A DNA stretch of 64,000 nt from contig CAVRNR010000005.1 in NCBI GenBank assembly GCA_963722575.1, positions 248,001 through 312,000 of the forward strand, in the 5' to 3' direction. The position numbers were made by a program, and so were the translations under genes. Below, in pieces: positions 52,602 to 59,603 of the stretch; the stretch's first letter is position 1, and each line of letters starts with the position of its first letter. Below the pieces are notes generated by a model. That model did not search any database. It was given only the letters and a program-made list of their open reading frames with translations, and was not told the DNA's origin. The DNA is from Fen-178 sp963722575 (lineage in GTDB: Bacteria > Acidobacteriota > Terriglobia > Bryobacterales > Bryobacteraceae).

Positions 52602-53111
52602 ATGGTAGGACACGGTGCAAAATTCGGCCACAAGATGGAACAGGCGATTGCCGCGCTGCTCTCTCACAGAAACGTTGATGAGGCGGCCCGCGCGATAGGG
52701 ATCAGCGCTAACACTCTCCTGCGGTGGACCAAGGAGCCAGAGTTCGATGCCGCGTGCCGGGAGGCACGTCGTACGGCGTTTTCGCGGTCCATCGCGCGGC
52801 TGCAGGATGCTTCAGGCGCTGCCGTGACAACCGTGTTGAAGATCATGGTGGACTTGAAGGCGCCGGCAGGAACTCGCCTGCGCGCCGCCGAGATTGTTCT
52901 GGAACAGGCGACCAACGCCATTGAGATGGATGACATCGAAGCGCGCGTAGCGGAGTTGGAGCAGGTGACAGACTCGGCCAAGAGGTTGCGCAAGCGTTCC
53001 GCGGTTGTGACCTTGTCGAGCACCAAGGCTCTACCCGGTCCGGCTACCATGCTGGCGCAGATATCCGCCCCGCTCGGCAACTCGGAGACCGACGGGGATG
53101 ACGTCGAGTAA
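52602..53111 (+). CDS. Terminase-small-subunit-like helix-turn-helix protein
   Basis: A 169-residue protein: EQAIAALLSHRNVDEAARAI, GISANTLLRWTKEPEFDAAC is a helix-turn-helix typical of phage small terminase-like proteins, followed by SRSIARLQDASGAAVTTVLK and a C-terminal coiled coil (DDIEARVAELEQVTD). It may bind element DNA. Element A retains only its last 45 codons. There is no large terminase or capsid gene in the window. Confidence 0.75.
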   Translation: MVGHGAKFGHKMEQAIAALLSHRNVDEAARAIGISANTLLRWTKEPEFDAACREARRTAFSRSIARLQDASGAAVTTVLKIMVDLKAPAGTRLRAAEIVLEQATNAIEMDDIEARVAELEQVTDSAKRLRKRSAVVTLSSTKALPGPATMLAQISAPLGNSETDGDDVE

Positions 53112-53376
53112 AGCCATGGCCGAGAGGACACAGTCGAGCGCGGATGGGTTGGCAGATTCGCCCAGCAGCCGCATATCCGCGTTGGAGATCGCGCGGCGAT
53201 TAAACGTCGGTCGCCTGGCGGTCTACTCGATGCTGGAACAGGGGATCATTCCCGCGGTCCGCCTGGGCCGGCGGTGGATCATAACCAGACAGGCATACCT
53301 GGCCTGGGAGCGCACCTGCGGCCGTCGCGCGGGCGCTGGACTTCGACACCGACCAGAGGTAGTGGTGGTGAACTGA
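53098..53376 (+). CDS. Excisionase-family DNA-binding protein of element B
   Basis: A 92-residue MerR/Xis-type protein (ALEIARRLNVGRLAVYSMLE, AVRLGRRWIITRQAYLAW), the direct counterpart of 9977-10255. ATG 53098 overlaps the end of the preceding gene; ATG 53116 is also possible. Its TGA overlaps the integrase ATG. The genes from 52602 to 54590 thus form one operon. Confidence 0.87.
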   Translation: MTSSKAMAERTQSSADGLADSPSSRISALEIARRLNVGRLAVYSMLEQGIIPAVRLGRRWIITRQAYLAWERTCGRRAGAGLRHRPEVVVVN

Positions 53377-54590
53377 TGCCCGTCTTCAAGCGCAAGTACG
53401 GATCAGGGAAAACGGTCTGGCGATACATGTTCAGCGCGCCGGCTTCCACCCGGCAGGACCGCCGGTTGATTGGGGCGGTAGGCTTCGCCAGCAAACAGGA
53501 GGCGGTGGACGCCGAGGCGAAGCGCCGCACCGAGGAACTCCGGAAGTACGAGCTGGCGAAGGCCGGCGCCGCCACCGTTGCCGCGGCGCTCCCCACCACA
53601 TTCGCGATGCTGCTCCAGGAGTTCTTTCGCCAGCATGCCGAGGAGAAACTGGCGCCCAAGACCATTGAACGGTACCGTGAACTGGCAGCCTATCTCGCGC
53701 CGGAGTTGCTGGCCATGCCTTTGGGCGAAATCACACCACTCCATCTCAATCGCGAATGGACCCGGCTCTTAAAGAGTGGTGGGCATCACCGCAAGACCAA
53801 GCAGGCCCGGTCCCTAAGCGCGAAGACCGTCCGGCACGTTGCCGGTCTGGTCTCCAGCGCGTTCGCACGAGCGGAGAGGTGGGGGCTGGTCACCTCCAAC
53901 CCCGTCACGCACAGCGAGCCGCCGGTCCCCAAGAAGCATAGGGGTGTAGCGCTTACCCCGGCGCAGCAGGCGCTGGTCTTCGAGTCGGCAAGCGGGCCCT
54001 GGTGCATGGCAGCGTTCCTGGAAGTCGCCGCCGCCACCGGCGCGCGCCGAGGCGAGGTCCTGGCGCTGCGCTGGTCGGATCTTCAAGATGGCCGCGCGAT
54101 CATTACGCGGTCGCTCACCCAGACGAGGCAAGTGTTGGGATTCAAGGGTACGAAAACGGATAGGCCACGGGACGTGAAAGTGCCGGCGTCCGCACTCGCT
54201 GCTCTGGACGCGCATCGTAAGCGCCAGAATGAATTCCGCGAGCAGTTCGGGCCTGATTACCGGGCGGACCTGGACTTGATCTTCGCCAACCCGGACGGAA
54301 CGCCGCTCCGGCCGGATTCCATCTCGTCGGCAGTTTCGCTGTTGTTCCGCAGGCTAGCTCTTCCTAAGGGTGCGAGCCTGCACTCGCTCCGCCACAGCCA
54401 CGGGTCGCACCTCGTGGCTGATGGCGTGCCGTTGCCGGTGGTGTCGGAACGCCTGGGGCACTCCTCGGTCCGGACGACGGCAGACATTTACGCGCACGCT
54501 CTCCGAGGCCAAGACGATGAGGCTGCCTTACGGTGGGATGAGTTTCAGCGTCGGGGAACCGGAGGTCGCCCAGAAAGAAAACTCCAGTGA
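53376..54590 (+). CDS. int: Tyrosine site-specific integrase of element B
   Basis: A 404-residue integrase, paralogous to that of element A. Catalytic residues: Arg in ATGARRGEVLALRW, His/Arg in LHSLRHSHGSHLVADG, His in RLGHSSVRTTADIY and Tyr in that last motif (DIYAHAL). The N-terminal arm-binding region (KTIERYRELAAYL) is present. It lies 1.9 kb from the tRNA-Glu gene, with cargo between; in element A this distance is only 57 bp. Confidence 0.93.
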   Translation: MPVFKRKYGSGKTVWRYMFSAPASTRQDRRLIGAVGFASKQEAVDAEAKRRTEELRKYELAKAGAATVAAALPTTFAMLLQEFFRQHAEEKLAPKTIERYRELAAYLAPELLAMPLGEITPLHLNREWTRLLKSGGHHRKTKQARSLSAKTVRHVAGLVSSAFARAERWGLVTSNPVTHSEPPVPKKHRGVALTPAQQALVFESASGPWCMAAFLEVAAATGARRGEVLALRWSDLQDGRAIITRSLTQTRQVLGFKGTKTDRPRDVKVPASALAALDAHRKRQNEFREQFGPDYRADLDLIFANPDGTPLRPDSISSAVSLLFRRLALPKGASLHSLRHSHGSHLVADGVPLPVVSERLGHSSVRTTADIYAHALRGQDDEAALRWDEFQRRGTGGRPERKLQ

Positions 54591-54816
54591 CGATCAGCGT
54601 CATCGGCGTCCCCCAGGGTAATTCCATCCCTTCCGATGGCGTTCGGGTGCTTCCGTCCAGCAGGCACGTTCATTGGTTTTGGGTGGGGGACGATCCATAT
54701 CCAGGTAGTGGGTCAATTTCAAATTCCGGCCCCTTGACACAGACCGCACATTCAGATGGGGAGGTCTCTGATGAGGCGGAACCGGAACCAGGATCGCGCC
54801 CCGCAGGGGGTGGCCC

Positions 54817-55161
54817 TTGCTAGCCGAATTTTTGATGGAGCGATACGGCTGGCGGGACGTTTGGTACCTCGGCAGCAATCGGCCAGCGCGATACCGGCAT
54901 TGGTGGAACTTTATCGGGCCCTCAGCCTGTTACGTGGGGATCTGGACAGGTCCGGATTTGGACTTGATCTGCGTTCGAAAATGCGCGACAGCGGAAGAGG
55001 CAGACGAGTATCTTTCGCCTCCAGGATGGACTCTCGCCCATGCGGCGATTCGGTCTTGGCTGAAGCTCACCTCAATCGAGCGCAGAATGTTTCCGTCACT
55101 AAGTGGCACTCATCACACAGAATCTCGCAGTTTGACAGAACGCCATTCCGCGAGGAACTAA
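54817..55161 (+). CDS. Hypothetical protein (cargo of element B)
   Basis: A 114-codon frame from TTG 54817: LAEFLMERYGWRDVWYLGSN, NFIGPSACYVGIWTGPDLDL and LSPPGWTLAHAAIRSWLK are protein-like; the last 30 codons overlap the convergent HNH gene and may be chance. No family is recognised. Confidence 0.45.
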   Translation: MLAEFLMERYGWRDVWYLGSNRPARYRHWWNFIGPSACYVGIWTGPDLDLICVRKCATAEEADEYLSPPGWTLAHAAIRSWLKLTSIERRMFPSLSGTHHTESRSLTERHSARN

Positions 55162-55348
55162 TATGGTGTGGTTCCCAAGATCCTCGACCTTTACCCCTTC
55201 CGCGATTCTCGTACACAAGCTGCTTTCCACATCGGTTCCGGCGACGGTGGTTCGTGCAGGATTTACGGCCACACTCACAGTACCCACCCGCACGGTCCCA
55301 AAATGCTTCTTCGACGGTGGCTTTAGGGAATTCAAAGGTCGCCGCCAT
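55067..55348 (-). CDS. Small HNH endonuclease
   Basis: A 93-residue protein with an HNH/zinc-binding core: AFWDRAGGYCECGRKSCTNH (Cys ligands), KQLVYENRGRGKGRGSWEPHH (His-His of the HNH motif) and LSNCEILCDECHLVTETF (Asn, Cys ligands and the final His). Such small nucleases are frequent on phages and islands and may act in DNA packaging, homing or defence. It lies in the variable segment between integrase and attachment site. Confidence 0.75.
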   Translation of the reverse strand: MAATFEFPKATVEEAFWDRAGGYCECGRKSCTNHRRRNRCGKQLVYENRGRGKGRGSWEPHHISSSRNGVLSNCEILCDECHLVTETFCARLR

Positions 55349-55982
55349 ACCCGTATTTTATCATGCGACTGCGCTAAAGCAGAATCAACGGTAGTGCGCT
55401 AAATCGGGGGTGCTCATGAAAACGCTTATAAATCCACATTTAAACTTCTTGCCTGCGCGCGCCGCGCCGGGTGGCCGGACGGTTTCTTGGTTCCTCACGG
55501 TTCGGGTTAACGGGCGAGGCATCCTGGCGGCGATGATGATTTCGGGGGTGAGTTTTGTTGGCATATCAGCTTTTTCGTGACCATCCAGGTTAACGCATTC
55601 TATGAGTGCTGCCACAGGCTCCGCGAAGGCTCCGCGAAGGCCCGCCTTCGTCCGGCATGCCGGTGCCCACGCAGACCCGCCTGTGGTGACTTCGGACACA
55701 GCCTGTACCCCCAGAAGAAAGGCAGCGCTTGAATTCTGGCCGGCATCGTCCGCGCCGCCGGTACTCGCGGGTTGCCGACTCCGCCTCCAAGTGGAACGCC
55801 AGCAACGGGCGCGAGGGCGTCTGTCGCTCCCGATCCTCCAGGGACGGGGACTTCACGAGGGTCTGGTCTGGAACCGGATGCTTCAGGCCCGAAGATGGCG
55901 TCTGGGGTGCGTGCCCGGCCCAAACGTGTCCGGGCTTTTCTGTTTTTCAAATCACTCCCCGCGCGATATAATCGGGGGTGTT
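55349..55982. other. Variable segment with decayed sequence and a promoter-like site
   Basis: On the minus strand near 55530-55600, VNLDGHEKADMPTKLTPEII resembles the start of small basic acidobacterial proteins but runs into unrelated codons. A TATAAT hexamer is at 55967-55972, 10 bases before the start of the next gene. Otherwise no gene is supported. Confidence 0.4.
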
Positions 55983-56333
55983 ATGTACATGCGAACGGGC
56001 CTTCCAACGTATCAAATTGCGGGCCTCCCTTTCAAACCCGGAGATATTTTTGGGCGGACAAATCCGGGGTCAATTATCGAGCACCGCGTCCTGATTGCCT
56101 TCGATGGCATCATTGCCCATGTGCCCGGTCCTAGTGACGTATTCCGCCCAGGCTGGCTGCAAGAGATTCTCAACCCTGGCGCGCGGATTCGCGTCGTCAA
56201 TCCGACTAGATCCCTGGAGGAAACCGAGTTCCGATTCGCACGCGCGGACATGCTCATGGGGGTGTCTTGGTGGAATATGGATTGTCACAGGACCACCGAT
56301 TTCATTGCGGGGTTGCCTCAGAATTCGTGGTGA
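55983..56333 (+). CDS. Small protein with LRAT/NlpC-like pattern
   Basis: A 116-residue protein. GLPFKPGDIFGRTNPGSIIE, HRVLIAFDGIIAHVPGPSDV and SWWNMDCHRTTDFIAGL give a His...His...Cys order that resembles permuted papain-fold (LRAT/NlpC-like) proteins, where NCEHF supplies the nucleophile; here the sequence is NMDCHRT. This is pattern-level evidence only. The TATAAT at 55967 gives a very short leader. Followed by a 50-codon frame at 56350. Confidence 0.55.
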   Translation: MYMRTGLPTYQIAGLPFKPGDIFGRTNPGSIIEHRVLIAFDGIIAHVPGPSDVFRPGWLQEILNPGARIRVVNPTRSLEETEFRFARADMLMGVSWWNMDCHRTTDFIAGLPQNSW

Positions 56334-56349
56334 CCTGAACCGAACGGCG

Positions 56350-56502
56350 ATGAACTGGATCGATTACTACTCAAAGAAGTGGGCCAACGAATCCATTCTG
56401 AAGATTCAATCCGCTGGCCTGAACGTGAATGGGGCGCGACAGCGCGGAGTTTTTCTGCTGGCGCCTCGCGCGTGCTGCCCTGTGCTGCCCCATTGCCCGT
56501 AA
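56350..56502 (+). CDS. Very small hypothetical protein beside the att site
   Basis: A 50-codon frame starting MNWIDYYSKKWANESILKIQ. The first half is protein-like and follows the LRAT-like gene by 16 bases, suggesting a pair. The second half is low-complexity (APRACCPVLPHCP) and ends 7 bases before the att repeat, so the original gene may have been cut by integration. Confidence 0.4.
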   Translation: MNWIDYYSKKWANESILKIQSAGLNVNGARQRGVFLLAPRACCPVLPHCP

Positions 56503-56508
56503 GTCTAT

Positions 56509-56542
56509 GAAAACTTGGTAGCGCTAACGGGAGTCGAACCCG
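56509..56542. repeat. Attachment site within the tRNA-Glu gene
   Basis: The right copy of the 34-bp repeat also found at 11530-11563. It spans the 3' flank, the CCA, the acceptor and the T-arm of tRNA-Glu, the usual attB segment for tRNA-targeting integrases. Confidence 0.8.
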
Positions 56543-56590
56543 TATTTAAGCCTTGAGAGGGCTCTGTCCTAACCATTAGACGATAGCGCC
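56516..56590 (-). tRNA. tRNA-Glu (anticodon CTC)
   Basis: On the minus strand the sequence folds as a full cloverleaf: acceptor GGCGCTA pairs with TAGCGCT (first pair G-T), D-arm GTC/GAC, anticodon stem GAGCC/GGCTT with loop CTCTCAA giving anticodon CTC, T-arm ACGGG/CCCGT around TTCGAGT, discriminator A and encoded CCA. The CTC anticodon reads GAG. It is the integration target of the neighbouring element. Confidence 0.95.
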
Positions 56591-56664
56591 ACGGCGTGCG
56601 CTTTTATTCTAGCAAAAAGGCACCCGGCCACGCCCGCCCATCCCGCGCGTGATAATAAAAATGC

Positions 56665-58329
56665 ATGCGGCGGCTCTTCATCCTCTGCCTCTTCCCCTGC
56701 CTGCTGGCGGCGGACGACCATTGGGTGGAGTTCGCTTCGGGGCCGTTCGAAGTGCTCACGGACGCGGGCGCGCGCGCCGGGCGCGAGACCATGGTGCGGT
56801 TCGAGGAGTTCCGTCACGCGCTGGGCGAGATGGTTGGCGAACCGGACCTCCAAACACCCGTACCGGTGCGCATCCTGGTATTCCGCAATGCCCGAGGATG
56901 GACTTCATCCGCGCCCCTGGCCGAAGGCCGCGACTGCTACGCCATCGTGCTGGCGGAAAAGAGCGCGGTCCCGCCGGCGGTCTATAGCGAGCTGACGCGA
57001 CTGTTTCTGAAATCCAATACCGCACAAATGCCGCCAGCGTTCGAGCATGGGCTGGCCGAGTTCTTTTCCACTTTCGAGGTGAGCGGGATTCACATCACGG
57101 TCGGCTCGCCCCCACCCCGGCCCGACCTGGATTGGGCGCGCGTCGATCTGCTGGTGGTGGACCCGGAATACTCCGGGAAGCTGCGCGTGCTGCTCTACAA
57201 CCTGCGCCAGGGCGTCGACCAGGACCCGGCCTATCGCAATGCGTTCGGCAAGCCGGCGGCCGAGGTGGAGGCGCAGGCCAAGCGCCATCTCGCGGAAGGA
57301 AACTTCCAGACCACCTCGCTTTCCAGCCGGCCCATGACGGAGCGCGATTTTCCGGAGAAGCCCATCTCCGATGCGGATGCGCGACTGGCGCGCGCGGACC
57401 TGCTGGCGGGCAGCCAATCGGCGGCCGAGTACCAGAGCCTGCTCCGCGACGGCGAGAAGGTGGCGGAGGCCGAGGAAGGGCTCGGTCTGCTGGCGCTCGC
57501 CGGCCATCGCAACGACGAGGCGCGCCGCCATTTTGCGGCATCGATCGAAGCCTCGAGCGCCAGCGCGCGCTGCTACATCGAATATGCCAAGCTGGAGCCC
57601 GACGACGCCAAGGCCATGCAGGCGCTGCTGCGCGCCGCCAGCATCAATCCCAAGCTCGATGAGCCGTTCGCGCTGATGGCCCGGCGGGATACCGACCCGC
57701 AAAAGCGCCTGGCGCACTGGAAAGCGGCGGCCGAGCGCAATCCGCGCGAGCCATCGTACTGGCAGGCCCTGGCGGAGTGCTACCTCGCCGATCACAACTA
57801 CGCGGAAGCGGCCAAGGCATGGAAAGAAGGGGAACAGGCCGCCACCGACCCCGCCCAGCGCGAGCGCATGCGCCAGGCCCGCATGGCCATCGAGCAGCAG
57901 CGCCTGGATTACGAAGAGGCCGAGCGGAAGCGGCGCGCCGAGGAGGACGCGCGCGAAATCGAGAAGCTGAAAACCCAGGCGCGCGCGGAGCTGCACGCCA
58001 TCGAAAACAAGTACAACGGCGGGACGCCCAAGCCCAGCGACAAGGCCGTGCCCTGGTGGGACGGCCCCAACCCCTCGGGCAAACTGGTGGGCACTCTCAA
58101 GCAGGTGGATTGCCTGGGATCGCAGGCGCGGCTGGTGGTGGAGGGCGACGGCCGCCAGACCGTGAAGCTGCTGGTCACCGACCCGCGCCAGGTCGCGATT
58201 ATGGGCCGCGGCGAGCTGACGCTGGGCTGCGGAGCGCAGAAGCCGCGGCGCGTGGCCATTGAATATTTCCCCAAGCCCAACGCCCGCTTCGGTACCGCGG
58301 GCGAGGTGGCCACCATCGAGTTCCAGTGA
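56665..58329 (+). CDS. Secreted TPR-repeat protein
   Basis: A 554-residue exported protein with a short signal peptide (MRRLFILCLFPCLLAAD). Residues 20-190 resemble a peptidase-MA-like/DUF1570-type domain without an obvious HExxH (EHGLAEFFSTFEVSG lies at the expected place). Residues 230-400 have TPR helices (EGLGLLALAGHRNDEARRHF, YWQALAECYLADHNYAEAAK), followed by a charged helix (EEAERKRRAEEDAREIEKLK) and a C-terminal beta domain (KLVGTLKQVDCLGSQARLVV). It overlaps the MFS gene start by 4 bases. Confidence 0.8.
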   Translation: MRRLFILCLFPCLLAADDHWVEFASGPFEVLTDAGARAGRETMVRFEEFRHALGEMVGEPDLQTPVPVRILVFRNARGWTSSAPLAEGRDCYAIVLAEKSAVPPAVYSELTRLFLKSNTAQMPPAFEHGLAEFFSTFEVSGIHITVGSPPPRPDLDWARVDLLVVDPEYSGKLRVLLYNLRQGVDQDPAYRNAFGKPAAEVEAQAKRHLAEGNFQTTSLSSRPMTERDFPEKPISDADARLARADLLAGSQSAAEYQSLLRDGEKVAEAEEGLGLLALAGHRNDEARRHFAASIEASSASARCYIEYAKLEPDDAKAMQALLRAASINPKLDEPFALMARRDTDPQKRLAHWKAAAERNPREPSYWQALAECYLADHNYAEAAKAWKEGEQAATDPAQRERMRQARMAIEQQRLDYEEAERKRRAEEDAREIEKLKTQARAELHAIENKYNGGTPKPSDKAVPWWDGPNPSGKLVGTLKQVDCLGSQARLVVEGDGRQTVKLLVTDPRQVAIMGRGELTLGCGAQKPRRVAIEYFPKPNARFGTAGEVATIEFQ

Positions 58330-59561
58330 CGCCGACCGGGCCCAAAGGGCACCCCGCCGCACGATTCCGCTGGCTGGTGCTGGCGGTGTTCGTGCTCTCC
58401 TCCGCCATCAACTACCTGGACCGGCAGTCGCTGGCCATGCTGGCGCCGCTGGTCCGCGCCGAATTCCATCTGTCCAATGCGCAGTACGGACTGATTCTGA
58501 CGGCGTTCTCCATCACCTACATGTTCAGCGCGCCGTTGGCCGGCATGTTGATCGATGGCATCGGCCTCAACCGCGCCATCAGCCTGGCGGTGGGGCTGTG
58601 GTCGTGCGCCGGAATATCGACAGGCTTCACGCGCGGGTTGGGTGGACTGGTGGGCTGCCGCGGGGTCCTGGGCGTGGCGGAGGCGGCCGGCATTCCGGCG
58701 GCGGGCAAAGCGATCCATCAATACTTGCGGCCCGCGGAGCGCGCTCTGGGCAACGCCGTGAACCAGGCGGGCGTGAGCCTCGGGCTGATTCTGGCGCCGC
58801 CCATCGCCACCTGGCTCGCGATGCACGGCGGATGGCGTCAGGCGTTCGTGGTGACGGGAGCGCTCGGGCTGGCGTGGATTCCGCTGTGGAATTGGGCCGC
58901 GCGGCGGGCGGGGCCTGGCGGTTCGGCTGAGACAGGCCAAAAGGCCTGTCCCACGGTGCTGCGCGATCACCGGCTGTGGGCCTTCGTGGCAGCTAACGCG
59001 CTGAGCATGATCGGCTACTCCCTGTGGACCAACTGGACTACCCTGTACCTGGTGGAGGTGCATGGTCTGACGCTGGTCCAAGCGGCGTGGTACGCGTGGA
59101 TTCCGCCGCTCGCCGCCCTGCTCGGCGGGTTCGCCGGCGGATGGCTGTCGCTGCGCTTCATCGAGCGCGGAGCGGCGCCCATCGCGGCGCGCTTCCGTGC
59201 GTGCCTGGCGGCAGCGGTGGTGGCGCTGGCGACCGCCGCCATTCCAGCCGCGCCCACGCCAGCGTGGGCCTCCGCGGGGATTTCTCTGAGCATCTTTGCG
59301 GTGGCGGCGTTCAGCGTGAATATGTACACACTTCCGCTGGATGCCTTTGGCGGCGCGCGCGCGGCGTTCGCCGTATCGCTTCTGGTGGCGTCTTACGGCG
59401 GTGTGCAGGCTGTGATTTCGCCGGCGTTTGGGAGGGTGATCGACCTATATGGCTACGCGCCGCTCACCACGGTGGCGTCGCTGGCGCCGCTGGCGGCCTG
59501 CGCGGTCTTATGGGGCACGAGGTCGGTGGCCGGAAATGGCACGCGAGCGTCGTCGGATTGA
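58326..59561 (+). CDS. MFS transporter
   Basis: A 411-residue major facilitator protein: DRQSLAMLAPLVRAEFHLSN in the first helix-loop segment, about 12 hydrophobic segments and GVSLGLILAPPIATWLAMHG in TM5, similar to the anion:cation/hexuronate symporter group (ACS). The cytoplasmic central loop contains the short palindrome at 58931-58950. GTG 58326 overlaps the TPR gene stop. The substrate is unknown, perhaps a sugar acid. Confidence 0.87.
   Translation: MTPTGPKGHPAARFRWLVLAVFVLSSAINYLDRQSLAMLAPLVRAEFHLSNAQYGLILTAFSITYMFSAPLAGMLIDGIGLNRAISLAVGLWSCAGISTGFTRGLGGLVGCRGVLGVAEAAGIPAAGKAIHQYLRPAERALGNAVNQAGVSLGLILAPPIATWLAMHGGWRQAFVVTGALGLAWIPLWNWAARRAGPGGSAETGQKACPTVLRDHRLWAFVAANALSMIGYSLWTNWTTLYLVEVHGLTLVQAAWYAWIPPLAALLGGFAGGWLSLRFIERGAAPIAARFRACLAAAVVALATAAIPAAPTPAWASAGISLSIFAVAAFSVNMYTLPLDAFGGARAAFAVSLLVASYGGVQAVISPAFGRVIDLYGYAPLTTVASLAPLAACAVLWGTRSVAGNGTRASSD
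58931..58950. repeat. Palindrome inside the MFS gene
   Basis: GACAGGCCAAAAGGCCTGTC, an 8-bp stem with AAAA loop, inside the coding sequence at codons 202-208 (SAETGQKACPTV), in the poorly conserved loop between the two halves of the transporter. It looks like a REP-type element taken into the reading frame without breaking it. Confidence 0.6.
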
Positions 59562-59603
59562 ACCGTCGGCGCGCTGGTGCCATTATGAATGAGCGGGGCG
59601 CGC

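Noticed and set aside
52602..53111. Evidence for a complete prophage
   Set aside because: Only a terminase-small-like protein is present; no large terminase, portal, capsid or tail gene was found in the window.
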